Shown here piece by piece: positions 1 to 7,677 of a DNA stretch of 64,000 bases (position 1 is the stretch's first letter; each line of letters begins with the position of its first letter). A program made the position numbers and the translations under genes. Where the stretch lies: assembly GCA_028693165.1 (NCBI GenBank), contig JAQUVX010000019.1:19488-83487 (forward strand), read 5' to 3'. The notes below the pieces were generated by a model that saw only the letters and a list, made by a program, of their open reading frames with translations, was not told the DNA's origin and did no database searches. The DNA is from Lachnospiraceae bacterium. Its GTDB lineage: Bacteria > Bacillota > Clostridia > Lachnospirales > Lachnospiraceae.

Positions 1-341
1 GGCAGAATCCGCTTTACGTGGCGCTGCTTGCCAGCTTTGCGCAGGCTTACCGCATCAATCTGACGCCGAAGCTGCAGCGCCGCCCGACCATCCGCCTGGT
101 GGTATTGGATGAGGCATTTTCCAAGATGGATTCGGAGAAGGTGGCGAGCTGCATCGAGCTGATCCGCGGCCTCGGCTTCCAGGCACTGATCAGTGCGACC
201 AATGACAAGATCCAGAACTATCTGGAGAATGTGGACAAGACCTTCGTATTTGCCAATCCAGGCAAGAAGGGGATCTCGATTCAGGAATTTGAGAAATCGG
301 AGTTTGCGGAGCTGTCGGCGGAGGCGGAGGAATCGACGTAA
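1..341 (+). CDS. SMC/SbcC-like ATPase, C-terminal end (JetC/MksF-like), partial
   Basis: The frame is open through the left edge of the window, so only the last ~113 residues are present. They carry the Walker B and D-loop of an SMC/SbcC/MukB-type ATPase (VVLDEAFSKMD), followed by the typical closing strands (ALISATNDKIQNYL). In this family the DEAFSKMD version is usual for JetC of Wadjet plasmid-defence systems and for MksF condensins. JetA and JetB would lie upstream, outside the window. No JetD (Toprim-like nuclease) follows, since the next gene is a GntR regulator on the other strand. The family call is firm; the Wadjet assignment is inference. Confidence 0.7.
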   Translation, partial: QNPLYVALLASFAQAYRINLTPKLQRRPTIRLVVLDEAFSKMDSEKVASCIELIRGLGFQALISATNDKIQNYLENVDKTFVFANPGKKGISIQEFEKSEFAELSAEAEEST

Positions 342-342
342 T

Positions 343-391
343 AAAAACCAGTGTCAATGGGCAAGGACTGACCCAATGGCACTGGTTTTTT
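343..391 (+). terminator. Rho-independent terminator after the SMC-like gene
   Basis: An imperfect inverted repeat (AAAAACCAGTGTCAATGGG pairing with CCCAATGGCACTGGTTTTT) ends in a run of T. It begins right after the stop codon and separates the SMC-like gene from the convergent GntR gene; the A-rich left arm could let it work in both directions. Confidence 0.8.
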
Positions 392-418
392 ATGTTTGGT
401 CTTTGACTATGCAGGAAA

Positions 419-1066
419 CTAAAACAGCAGCGAATAATATTCCTCAAAGGTCCTGCGCACATTCGCGATGTGCTGGCGGATGCACCGCTCGGCCTCGGCG
501 CTGTCTCTGGTCTTGATGGCATGGTAGATGGCTGTATGCTCCTGGAAGGAGCGTTCGTCGCGGCCCGGAATCAGGATGGTCTTGCTGTTGTACTTGCGCA
601 TCTGGTTTTTCAGGCGGACGGTGACATCGACGGCGGTGCGGTTCGGGCAGTTGTCGTAGATGATGTTGTGGAACTTCTGGTTGCAGACAGAGTAGGAGAG
701 CAGGTCTGATTTCGCGCGGCATTCGGACATCTGCTTCAACAGCTTCTCCAGCTGCTTTAAGCCTTCTGCCGGAAAGTCCGGCACAGCAAGACGGACGATA
801 AAGCCCTCCAGTTCCTGACGAAGCTCCAGAAATTCCAGAACTTCGGTGCGGGAGTAGCTGCGCACCTTGGCGCCTTTGTTTTGTTCGATTGTCACATAAG
901 AATCATTCTCAAGCATTAGCAATGCTTTCTTGATCGTATTCCTGCTGACGTTATATTCGCTTGCCAGGTCAATCTCAGGAAGACTTTCCGCAGGGGAGTA
1001 ATAGCCCTGTTCGATTCGTTCTTTCAAATTCTCATATACAATAGTGGTTTGATTTGCTTTAGCCAT
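419..1066 (-). CDS. GntR-family transcriptional regulator (FadR/FCD type)
   Basis: A protein of ~215 residues with an N-terminal winged helix-turn-helix (residues ~10-70, LASEYNVSRNTIKKALLML) and a helical FCD ligand-binding domain from ~80 to the end. FCD regulators usually bind small carboxylates through a metal held by Asp and His residues. The start at 1066 is chosen because GAGGAAA lies about 8 bases upstream; an earlier in-frame start at 1093 has no such site. It is divergent from the DUF6282-GalB-TRAP-RraA operon, and matching operators lie downstream of both promoters, so it probably represses itself and the operon until the operon's substrate is present. Confidence 0.9.
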   Translation of the reverse strand: MAKANQTTIVYENLKERIEQGYYSPAESLPEIDLASEYNVSRNTIKKALLMLENDSYVTIEQNKGAKVRSYSRTEVLEFLELRQELEGFIVRLAVPDFPAEGLKQLEKLLKQMSECRAKSDLLSYSVCNQKFHNIIYDNCPNRTAVDVTVRLKNQMRKYNSKTILIPGRDERSFQEHTAIYHAIKTRDSAEAERCIRQHIANVRRTFEEYYSLLF

Positions 1067-1100
1067 AGGGCAGTTTCCTCGACATCCTTGCAATATTTAA

Positions 1101-1155
1101 ATGTTCAACATTCATGATATACATTGAGTATACGTTCTCTTTATTTTACTGTCAA
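1101..1155 (-). promoter_or_regulatory. gntR promoter with operator copy 1
   Basis: Read on the minus strand, TTGACA (1155-1150) and TATACT (1132-1127) are separated by 17 bases. Just downstream at 1101-1118 is ATGTTCAACAT followed by TCATGAT. The first part is a dyad (ATGTT-C-AACAT), and the whole 18-base block recurs in front of the divergent operon. This suggests negative autoregulation by the GntR protein. Confidence 0.75.
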
Positions 1156-1257
1156 GGAAAAATAGCGGTGAAATGCGGTGTTTTGCAGAAAATAAGACGT
1201 TTTGCACAAAAAATGAATTGAAAATTAGGCAAATCAGCACAAAATTCATATAGGTAA

Positions 1258-1325
1258 TTGACAAATGCAATTGAGGATGCTAGAATCAAAAACATAACAA
1301 AACAAAATTGTTCAACAATCATGAT
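1258..1325 (+). promoter_or_regulatory. Promoter of the DUF6282-TRAP-RraA operon with operator copy 2
   Basis: A consensus-like promoter, TTGACA (1258-1263), 17 bases, TAGAAT (1281-1286), is followed at 1308-1325 by TTGTTCAACAA plus TCATGAT. This matches the block near gntR at all but two symmetry-related positions. It lies about 15 bases beyond the expected transcription start, a position suited to a repressor. Confidence 0.75.
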
Positions 1326-1382
1326 GAAAAGATGGTGGAACAATAGAAAAAACAAGAAGCGATTCTGAGGAGGAAAACCAGT

Positions 1383-2291
1383 ATGATGGATTACAGAGAA
1401 TTGATTCGCGGCGGATATGATCTTCATGTTCATTCTGCGCCGGACGTATTGCCAAGAAAGATGGATGATATCGAGATGGCACAGAGGATTTCGGCCAGCG
1501 GCATGAGCGGTTACGCGATTAAGAGTCATTATTTTTGCACTTCCGAGCGGGCAGAGCTGATCAACAAACTTTATCCGGAGTGTGATGCAGTCGGAACGAT
1601 CACATTGAACAGCTCCGTAGGCGGAATCAACCCGACGGCCATGGAGATGGCGGCAAGAAGCGGCGCAAAGCTGGTATGGTTTCCGACCTGCGATTCCGCA
1701 CATGAGATCGCACACGTATTCAACGGAGATCCGAACAAGAAGCTTCCATATTGGGCACAGATTATCATTCAGATGAAGGAGGCCGGGATTCAGGCTCCGA
1801 CGATCACCATTTTAGATGAGGACGGGAAACTGAAGGCACCGGTGTACGAGGTGCTGGACATTATTGCAAAATACGACATCATCCTGACGACCGGACATAT
1901 CTCTCATGAAGAGGCATTTGCGTTGGTGGCGGCGGCCAAAGAGCGGGGAGTGAAGAAGATCGTGATCACACATGTGGATTTCCCGACGACCTTCTACTCG
2001 ATTGACGACCAGAAACGTCTCGTGGAGATGGGGGCAGTCATGGAACACTGCTACACCACCTGGGCGACTGGAAAAGTGGATTTTGAGGTGACGAAGGAAC
2101 AGATTCGCGCCGTGGGCCCGGAGAACTGTATTCTGGCGACTGACTTAGGACAGAAGACAGCGCTTTACCCGGATGAGGGATTTCTGGAATTTGCAAGACG
2201 GCTGTATGACGATGGTTTTACCGCAGACGAGATTCGCACGATGACCGTCAAAAATCCACGCAGATTATTGGGGAAAGAGGAGGACATCTAA
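1383..2291 (+). CDS. DUF6282 family amidohydrolase-fold protein
   Basis: A 302-residue protein with the spaced metal-site signature of the amidohydrolase superfamily: HxH at strand 1 (His15 and His17), His172 (TTGHIS), His197 (ITHVDFP) and Asp254 (ATDLGQ). It matches my recollection of the DUF6282 family, which has no established reaction. AGGAGGAAAA precedes the start; ATG codons at 1383 and 1386 are both possible. It is the first gene of an operon with a GalB-like hydratase and an RraA-type aldolase. In protocatechuate and gallate pathways those two steps follow a lactonase, LigI, which is also an amidohydrolase-superfamily enzyme. I infer a lactone- or ester-opening role, unproven. Confidence 0.75.
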   Translation: MMDYRELIRGGYDLHVHSAPDVLPRKMDDIEMAQRISASGMSGYAIKSHYFCTSERAELINKLYPECDAVGTITLNSSVGGINPTAMEMAARSGAKLVWFPTCDSAHEIAHVFNGDPNKKLPYWAQIIIQMKEAGIQAPTITILDEDGKLKAPVYEVLDIIAKYDIILTTGHISHEEAFALVAAAKERGVKKIVITHVDFPTTFYSIDDQKRLVEMGAVMEHCYTTWATGKVDFEVTKEQIRAVGPENCILATDLGQKTALYPDEGFLEFARRLYDDGFTADEIRTMTVKNPRRLLGKEEDI

Positions 2292-2293
2292 TT

Positions 2294-3034
2294 ATGATAA
2301 AAGGGAAAAAAATGCTGGTAGTCAGCGCACACGCCGCCGACTATGTATGGCGCAGCGGTGGCACGATCGCAAAATATATTAAAAACGGAGCAGAGGTTCA
2401 CGTCGTTGTGCTGAGCTTTGGTATCCGCGGAGAGAGCAACGATCTGTGGAAGGCGGAGGGGGCGACCGCAGAGAGTGTGAAAGCGATTCGCCTGGGAGAG
2501 ACCAAAGAGGCAGCGAAGACGCTGGGAATCACAAACATTGAATTCTGGGATCTGCCGGATTACCCGATGGAGCCGGCGCTGAATGAGGAGGTTCGTGAGC
2601 GCCTGATCCGCAAGATCCGCGAGGTGCAGCCGGATATCATCCTGACGCACGACAAGAACGGAGAAGACATCCTAAACCCGGATCACAACGCAGTCAGCCG
2701 TTTCGTATTTGCCTGCAGTATTCAGAGTAATTCAAACGGAGTGCGGATCGAGGGGACCAGGACGACGAAGCAGATGCAGCTGTATGGATTTGAACCGCAT
2801 CAGACGGAGTTGAGTCAGTTTGTTCCGGGAAGTCTGATTGACATTTCGGAAGTATATGATCAGAAGGTGGCGGCAATGAAGTGCTTTAAGGCACAGGGAC
2901 ATTTGATCGAGTATTATACGGAGCGTGCGTTCTTGCGGGGCAATCATATCAGAAGAATTTCCGGCAATCAGACGTATCGATATGCGGAGAGTTTTTCCAA
3001 TTTCTTCCCGGTAGCAGGAGAAGAATTATACTAA
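2294..3034 (+). CDS. PIG-L/LmbE-family protein, GalB-like (4-oxalomesaconate hydratase candidate)
   Basis: A 246-residue protein of the PIG-L (LmbE) fold. The usual AHPDD metal motif reads AHAAD (residues 12-16), with a second ligand region NPDHN near residue 131. The substitution and the run MLVVSAHAADYVWRSGG resemble GalB of Pseudomonas putida, a PIG-L member that hydrates 4-oxalomesaconate rather than removing acetyl groups. It starts 2 bases after the preceding stop, so the two are co-translated. The aldolase that would cleave the hydrated product is the last gene of the same operon. A deacetylase remains the alternative. Confidence 0.75.
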   Translation: MIKGKKMLVVSAHAADYVWRSGGTIAKYIKNGAEVHVVVLSFGIRGESNDLWKAEGATAESVKAIRLGETKEAAKTLGITNIEFWDLPDYPMEPALNEEVRERLIRKIREVQPDIILTHDKNGEDILNPDHNAVSRFVFACSIQSNSNGVRIEGTRTTKQMQLYGFEPHQTELSQFVPGSLIDISEVYDQKVAAMKCFKAQGHLIEYYTERAFLRGNHIRRISGNQTYRYAESFSNFFPVAGEELY

Positions 3035-3073
3035 TAACGATAGAAAGCCAAAGATGAGAAGGAGAAGGGTCTT

Positions 3074-4138
3074 ATGAAAAAGAAAATGATGGCGTTGGGA
3101 TTGGCAATGGTAATGACAACGGGCTGTCTGAGCGGATGCGGCGGGAGCAACAGCAGTACGGCAACAGAGGCGGCAAAGACAGAGGAAGCTAAGACGGAAG
3201 CAGCGGCGGGGGCAGCAGCGGAGGGAGCGGCTTCTGATGTGGATGCGTATACCGTAAGCGGAAATATGACGCTGGGTACGGCTTCTTCTACCGGAACCTT
3301 TTATTATGTAGGCGCGGCAATCGGAACCGCTGTTTCCAGCGCAGGTAAGCTGAATGTGCTGGTGCAGGCAACCAATGGTTCCAACGAGAACGTTGCCATG
3401 TGTCAGAGCGGTGATATCGATATGGGCATGGGCAACAGCGATGCATTGTATGCTGCATACAATGGCGAGATGTCTTATAAAGAGGCGGGCAAGCAGGATA
3501 TCCTGGAGGTTGCTTCTCTGTATGATTCTCAGCTTCACGTCTTTGTAAATGAGAAGAGCGGCATCAAAGATATTGCCGATTTAAAGGGCAAGAAGGTCTG
3601 CGTGGGTTCTCAGGGAACCAGTTACCTGTTCGTGAACCAGTCTCTTCTGGAAGCGTATGGTATTACTATGAATGACATTGAACCATTTTACATGAACTAT
3701 GCGGAGGCGGCACAGGCTCTGGCGGACGGTGATATCGATGCTGCGTTCCAGACCGGCGGTTATCCGATTGCAGGAATTCAGCAGTCTGCGGCAACCACCA
3801 GCTTCCGTATGCTTCCGCTGGATGATAAGATCATGGATACCATTATTGAGGGCTATCCATTCATTACCAAGACGACCATCCCGGCTGGAACTTATGAGAA
3901 TCAGGCAAATGAAGATGCAGTTGCAACCTTCGGTTATCAGACCTGCCTGTTTGCTTCTTCTAAGGCAGACGCGGATCAGGTGTATGCATTCGTGAAGCTG
4001 ATGATGGAGACATTGGATTCTTATAAAGAAACAAACGACGCAACCCGCCAGATCTCTCCGGAGACCATTGCAACCGAGTATATTCCGTTCCACCCGGGCG
4101 CAGAAAAATACTACAAAGAGGCAGGTCTTTTGAAATAA
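3074..4138 (+). CDS. TAXI-family TRAP transporter solute-binding lipoprotein
   Basis: A 354-residue secreted protein with a lipoprotein signal (lipobox LSGC, Cys22) and an Ala/Glu-rich linker to about residue 55. A TAXI-type binding domain follows (LGTASSTGTFYYVGAAIG, GDIDMGMGNSD, VCVGSQGTSYL). TAXI proteins catch a carboxylate outside the cell and deliver it to a fused TRAP permease, which is the next gene. GAGAAGGAG precedes the ATG. Binding-protein family is clear, ligand unknown; the enzymes around it suggest an oxo-di- or tricarboxylate. Confidence 0.93.
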   Translation: MKKKMMALGLAMVMTTGCLSGCGGSNSSTATEAAKTEEAKTEAAAGAAAEGAASDVDAYTVSGNMTLGTASSTGTFYYVGAAIGTAVSSAGKLNVLVQATNGSNENVAMCQSGDIDMGMGNSDALYAAYNGEMSYKEAGKQDILEVASLYDSQLHVFVNEKSGIKDIADLKGKKVCVGSQGTSYLFVNQSLLEAYGITMNDIEPFYMNYAEAAQALADGDIDAAFQTGGYPIAGIQQSAATTSFRMLPLDDKIMDTIIEGYPFITKTTIPAGTYENQANEDAVATFGYQTCLFASSKADADQVYAFVKLMMETLDSYKETNDATRQISPETIATEYIPFHPGAEKYYKEAGLLK

Positions 4139-4164
4139 GATCCCTGAAACAGGAGGAATGATTC

Positions 4165-6060
4165 GTGGAAAATAATAATAAAAGTTCTGCTTTGGATCGG
4201 ATATTCACGGTATTGGCACTGACTGTTTCTGTGGTGTTGTGTGTGTTCCATCTGCTGGCGGCATCTCCTATGCTGACGTTGAACAACACCGAGCAGGCAG
4301 TTATCCATGGTGCGATGGTGGTAACCTTTTTCCTGCTGGTCCGCCATCTGAAATTCAAAGGTGGTAAGTTCATCGATCTGGCCCTGATTGCAGTGACGAT
4401 CATCGCAGCGTTTGAGGTTATTGCCATGCGAAATTCCAACTCTGCATCTGCGACATTGTACTCCGTGTTCCAGCAGAGAATCTCAATTGTTTTCGTGATT
4501 GTGGCACTGATCGTCGGCTATCGGGCACTCGGAAAGATTCTGCCGTCCCTGTGTGTGCTGTTTCTGGCATACACCTTGCTTGGAAGATATCTGCCGGGAA
4601 CCTGGGCGACGGCGAAGGTTTCTCTGACCCGCATGAGCACGTATCTGATGGTAAGCAGCGAAGGTTTGTTTGGAAATGCGCTGAGCACCGCAGCAAACTT
4701 TATCTTCTTATTTGTAATATTTGGTTCAGTTTTGAGCTTTATCGGGGCAGGCGAATTCTTCGTTAAGATCGCGTTTGCTGCGTTTGGCAAGATCTGCGGT
4801 GGCCCGGCTCAGGCTGCAGTTTACTCCAGTATGCTGATGGGCATGGTCAATGGTTCCGGTGCGGCAAATGTAGTGACGACCGGTACGTTCACGATTCCGC
4901 TGATGAAACAGACCGGATTTGATTCCGATACGGCGGGCGCGATCGAGGCGGTTGCCTCCAACGGTGGCCAGATTATGCCGCCGGTTATGGGTGCGGTTGC
5001 ATTCCTGATGGCAGATGCTACCAGCCTTCCGTATACGGTGATCTGTCTTGCAGCATTGCTGCCGGCAATCCTGTATTACATAACGCTGTCAACTTCGATT
5101 GTTGCATATTCTCACAGAAATAAAATTCCGGTTAAAGCACCGGATCCCAATGCAGAGACCGTTTGGCAGATCTTTAAATCCGGCTGGTTCTACTTCCTGC
5201 CGATCTTCCTACTGATTGCGCTGATGGTCAAAGGATTCAGCACACAGCGGGCCGCATTGATTACGATTATTCTCTGCGCGATCATCGGGCTTTTGACAGA
5301 CCGCAAAAAGTTTACAGCAAAGAATCTGCTTGATTTGTGCGAGCAGTCGGCGAAATCCATCATGACGGTATCCATTGCCTGCATGATCGCCGGTATCATC
5401 GTAGGAAGTATCAACATTACCGGATTTGGACTCAAGATCAGCGGACTGATCACGGCAGCATCCGGCGGAAGGATCATTATTATGGGTGTCCTGACGGCGA
5501 TTGTATGTATTATCCTTGGCATGGGTCTTCCGACCTCCGCATGCTACATTGTGCTGGCAGTTTTAGTTGCTCCGGCCATGATTGAGCTGGGAATAGCAAC
5601 GATTTCTGCACACATGTTCGTCCTGTATTATGGTGTGGTTGCTGCAATTACGCCCCCGGTGGCGCTGGCGGTGTTTGCCGCCATTGGAATATCTCATGGT
5701 GATATGTGGAAGACGGGCCTGCAGGCGATGAAGATGGCAGCTTCCGGATTTGTTATTCCATTCATTTTCTTATATAACACGGATCTTTTGATGTTCAATC
5801 CGATCACGAACAGCTTTGGCTTCTCTGCTAACGTGGTGGTCAGCTTTATTACGGCAATGCTTGGTTGTATGATCATGGCTCTGGGGTTGTTTGGATGGTT
5901 CTTCCGCGATTTTAAATTGTGGGAACGGATTCTGCTTCTGGTATGTGCGGTGTGTCTGATGCTGAATGAACCGTTTGTTTTAAATGTGGTTGGACTGGCT
6001 GTGGCGGTTGTGGTGCTGATTCGTGCCAAGGCTACAGCGAAGAAGGAGGTATTGATATGA
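4165..6060 (+). CDS. TRAP transporter permease, fused 4TM/12TM type
   Basis: A 631-residue polytopic membrane protein. The N-terminal ~150 residues form the small DctQ-like part and the rest is the DctM-like transport domain (GMVNGSGAANVVTTGTFTIP, NGGQIMPPVMGAVAF, GMGLPTSACYIV, ITPPVALAVFAA). Fused permeases of this kind work with TAXI binding proteins and use an ion gradient rather than ATP. AGGAGGAATG lies upstream of the ATG. The stop overlaps the start of the RraA gene by 4 bases. Confidence 0.95.
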   Translation: MENNNKSSALDRIFTVLALTVSVVLCVFHLLAASPMLTLNNTEQAVIHGAMVVTFFLLVRHLKFKGGKFIDLALIAVTIIAAFEVIAMRNSNSASATLYSVFQQRISIVFVIVALIVGYRALGKILPSLCVLFLAYTLLGRYLPGTWATAKVSLTRMSTYLMVSSEGLFGNALSTAANFIFLFVIFGSVLSFIGAGEFFVKIAFAAFGKICGGPAQAAVYSSMLMGMVNGSGAANVVTTGTFTIPLMKQTGFDSDTAGAIEAVASNGGQIMPPVMGAVAFLMADATSLPYTVICLAALLPAILYYITLSTSIVAYSHRNKIPVKAPDPNAETVWQIFKSGWFYFLPIFLLIALMVKGFSTQRAALITIILCAIIGLLTDRKKFTAKNLLDLCEQSAKSIMTVSIACMIAGIIVGSINITGFGLKISGLITAASGGRIIIMGVLTAIVCIILGMGLPTSACYIVLAVLVAPAMIELGIATISAHMFVLYYGVVAAITPPVALAVFAAIGISHGDMWKTGLQAMKMAASGFVIPFIFLYNTDLLMFNPITNSFGFSANVVVSFITAMLGCMIMALGLFGWFFRDFKLWERILLLVCAVCLMLNEPFVLNVVGLAVAVVVLIRAKATAKKEVLI

Positions 6061-6758
6061 TAAACCCATGTGCACCGCTTTTGCCGGACGAAATTATTGC
6101 AAGAGCGGAAAAGTTAAATGTGCCGCTGCTGCTTGATGGTTTGAAGGCGGCAAAGATTGATATTCCAAATGGGGGCTGCATGGATGCGTCTGTCATGCCG
6201 GTCGAGCGCAGGATGCAGGTGGTCGGGACGGCGATGACGGTGGAGTCCTGCGACGGCGATAATTTTCCGATTCACGTGGCAAGCTACAGCGTGAAGGAGG
6301 ACGGCTATGTGATGGTGATCGACGGAAAAGGTTACATGGGCCGCGCTTATTTTGGAGATCTGATCATGGGGGCCTGTCAGGCGGCCGGATTTAAGGGAAT
6401 GGTCATCGATGGCTGCACCCGTGACCGCGACGGCAATATCGAGTTGGATTTCCCTGTATACAGCAAAGGCTTCATGCCGAGAGGGCCGATCAAGAAGGAT
6501 GAGGGCAATATTAATACGCCAATCCTGTGTGCTGGCGTGAAAGTGGAGCCGGGAGATCTGGTCGTCGGAGATTCGGATGGCGTGTGCGTGATTCCGAAGG
6601 AGTATATTGAGACGGTTTTGGCGGAAGCTGAGAAGAAACAGATTTATGAGGAAAAGCGGGTCGAGACCATTGCTGCTTATAAAAAGGCAAAGGCCGAGGG
6701 CAGCGAGCTTCCACAGCTTGCACCGCAGTGGGTTCTTGACATGCTGGAAGAACGTTGA
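6057..6758 (+). CDS. RraA-like aldolase (HMG/CHA aldolase family)
   Basis: A 233-residue member of the RraA/4-hydroxy-4-methyl-2-oxoglutarate aldolase family. The D-X20-R-D active-site motif is intact (Asp101, Arg122-Asp123), within YFGDLI and VIDGCTRDRDG. Enzymes with this motif are divalent-metal aldolases that split 4-carboxy-4-hydroxy-2-oxoadipate into pyruvate and oxaloacetate and often also decarboxylate oxaloacetate. The gene starts inside the permease stop (ATGA overlap) and ends the operon. Beside a GalB-like hydratase, a role as the next pathway enzyme is the best reading; an RNase-E-inhibitor role is unlikely because the catalytic motif is kept. Confidence 0.85.
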   Translation: MINPCAPLLPDEIIARAEKLNVPLLLDGLKAAKIDIPNGGCMDASVMPVERRMQVVGTAMTVESCDGDNFPIHVASYSVKEDGYVMVIDGKGYMGRAYFGDLIMGACQAAGFKGMVIDGCTRDRDGNIELDFPVYSKGFMPRGPIKKDEGNINTPILCAGVKVEPGDLVVGDSDGVCVIPKEYIETVLAEAEKKQIYEEKRVETIAAYKKAKAEGSELPQLAPQWVLDMLEER

Positions 6759-6778
6759 TCAAATTTAAGAGTTATGGG

Positions 6779-6806
6779 CGCCCGGGTGATTATCCGGGCG
6801 TTTTTT
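6779..6806 (+). terminator. Terminator of the TRAP-RraA operon
   Basis: A perfect 7-bp stem CGCCCGG/CCGGGCG with an 8-base loop is followed by TTTTTT, 20 bases after the RraA stop codon. Confidence 0.9.
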
Positions 6807-6853
6807 AATGGAGTGGTGCGGAAAAAAATTTAAGTTGGATATCAGGTCATAGT

Positions 6854-7404
6854 ATGGTAAGATGTAAGAATCATAAAGGGCGGATATCTTTGAGAGAGAC
6901 TCCACTGGCAGATATTTTGAATGATATAGCAAGATACCGTGCCAATTATATTGATACAATGGTTCAGGGGAATTTGATTGGATCGAGATTTAAAAGTGAA
7001 GACTCAATTATAAGGAAGTATGAAAAGACACTTAAGAATGATGGTGGATTTAAGCAATACTTTAATGATGTTCTTGGGTTCAGATTAAGATTTGATCATT
7101 ATCCAGATGAATTTCCGGCGTATTTTCGGGTAGTAGATTTGAGAAATGGGAAAATCATTGATGATGGGTATAGAGCAATCCATTTGTATTATCAAAGGGA
7201 CAGCATTCCTATCCGATAGAGATACAATTATGGTGTGGGGCAGATTATTATTTTAATATCTGCAGTCACCGGTATGTTTACAAGTATAAAAATCCGGAAA
7301 TGGGGAAACGGTTATATTTAGAATATCAATCAGGTTCTATTTCTTGTGAACAGGATTTCGTGGATCGTTTAAGTGAAATGGAAGGTGAGAGTCATGGGCG
7401 ATAA
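6854..7404 (+). pseudogene. RelA/SpoT-domain protein, frameshifted
   Basis: The first frame encodes ~121 residues of a RelA/SpoT nucleotidyltransferase-like domain (GSRFKSEDSIIRKYEK, VLGFRLRFDHYP, YRAIHLYYQ) and then stops at 7219. From about 7204 the next frame continues the same domain (YPIEIQLWCG, YYFNICSH, VYKYKNPE) to a stop at 7404. The shift equals loss of one base near 7200-7204. Intact relatives are small stand-alone proteins of ~180 residues. The reading frames are well conserved on both sides, so the break is recent or a sequencing error. If real, alarmone synthesis or nucleotidyl transfer by this copy is lost. Confidence 0.8.
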
Positions 7405-7645
7405 AAGAATTTTTGTTGTGGCGAAAATATTTGATAAACAGGGGTGTCTTGCCTACCGCTGCAAGACTGTAAATGAAGCTCGTTGTCTTCCGGGAACTTT
7501 GGAGGCGCTAAGGGCGGAGGGAGTACAAATTGTGATTCTGGATGATCCTGATATCTATTCGGAATATGCACCTTATGTTTATGAGGAAGATATGAAATCA
7601 TTTATAGACCAGGTAAGCGCTATGAACCGCACTGCTGTTGTGTAA
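7394..7645 (+). CDS. Small hypothetical protein downstream of the RelA/SpoT-like gene
   Basis: An 83-residue protein without a family I recognise with confidence. The ATG at 7394 has GGAAGGTGAG just upstream, while an in-frame GTG at 7373 has no such site. The start overlaps the end of the shifted RelA/SpoT-like frame by 11 bases, so the two were probably translated together. The protein is soluble, has one CLAYRCK patch and an acidic middle (ILDDPDIYSEYAPYVYEED). Its last codons form the left arm of a terminator. Confidence 0.65.
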   Translation: MGDKRIFVVAKIFDKQGCLAYRCKTVNEARCLPGTLEALRAEGVQIVILDDPDIYSEYAPYVYEEDMKSFIDQVSAMNRTAVV

Positions 7646-7667
7646 GAAGAACGGCAGTGCGGTTTTA
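7625..7667. terminator. Terminator between convergent genes
   Basis: An 11-bp perfect stem AACCGCACTGC/GCAGTGCGGTT has T-runs after the right arm. The stop codon of the small upstream gene lies in the loop. It sits between two convergent genes and may serve both. Confidence 0.8.
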
Positions 7668-7677
7668 TAATGTATTT

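Noticed and set aside
1133-1308. Possible extra regulatory RNA in the gntR intergenic region
   Set aside because: No stable long hairpin or known riboswitch core was seen; the promoters and operators explain the spacer.
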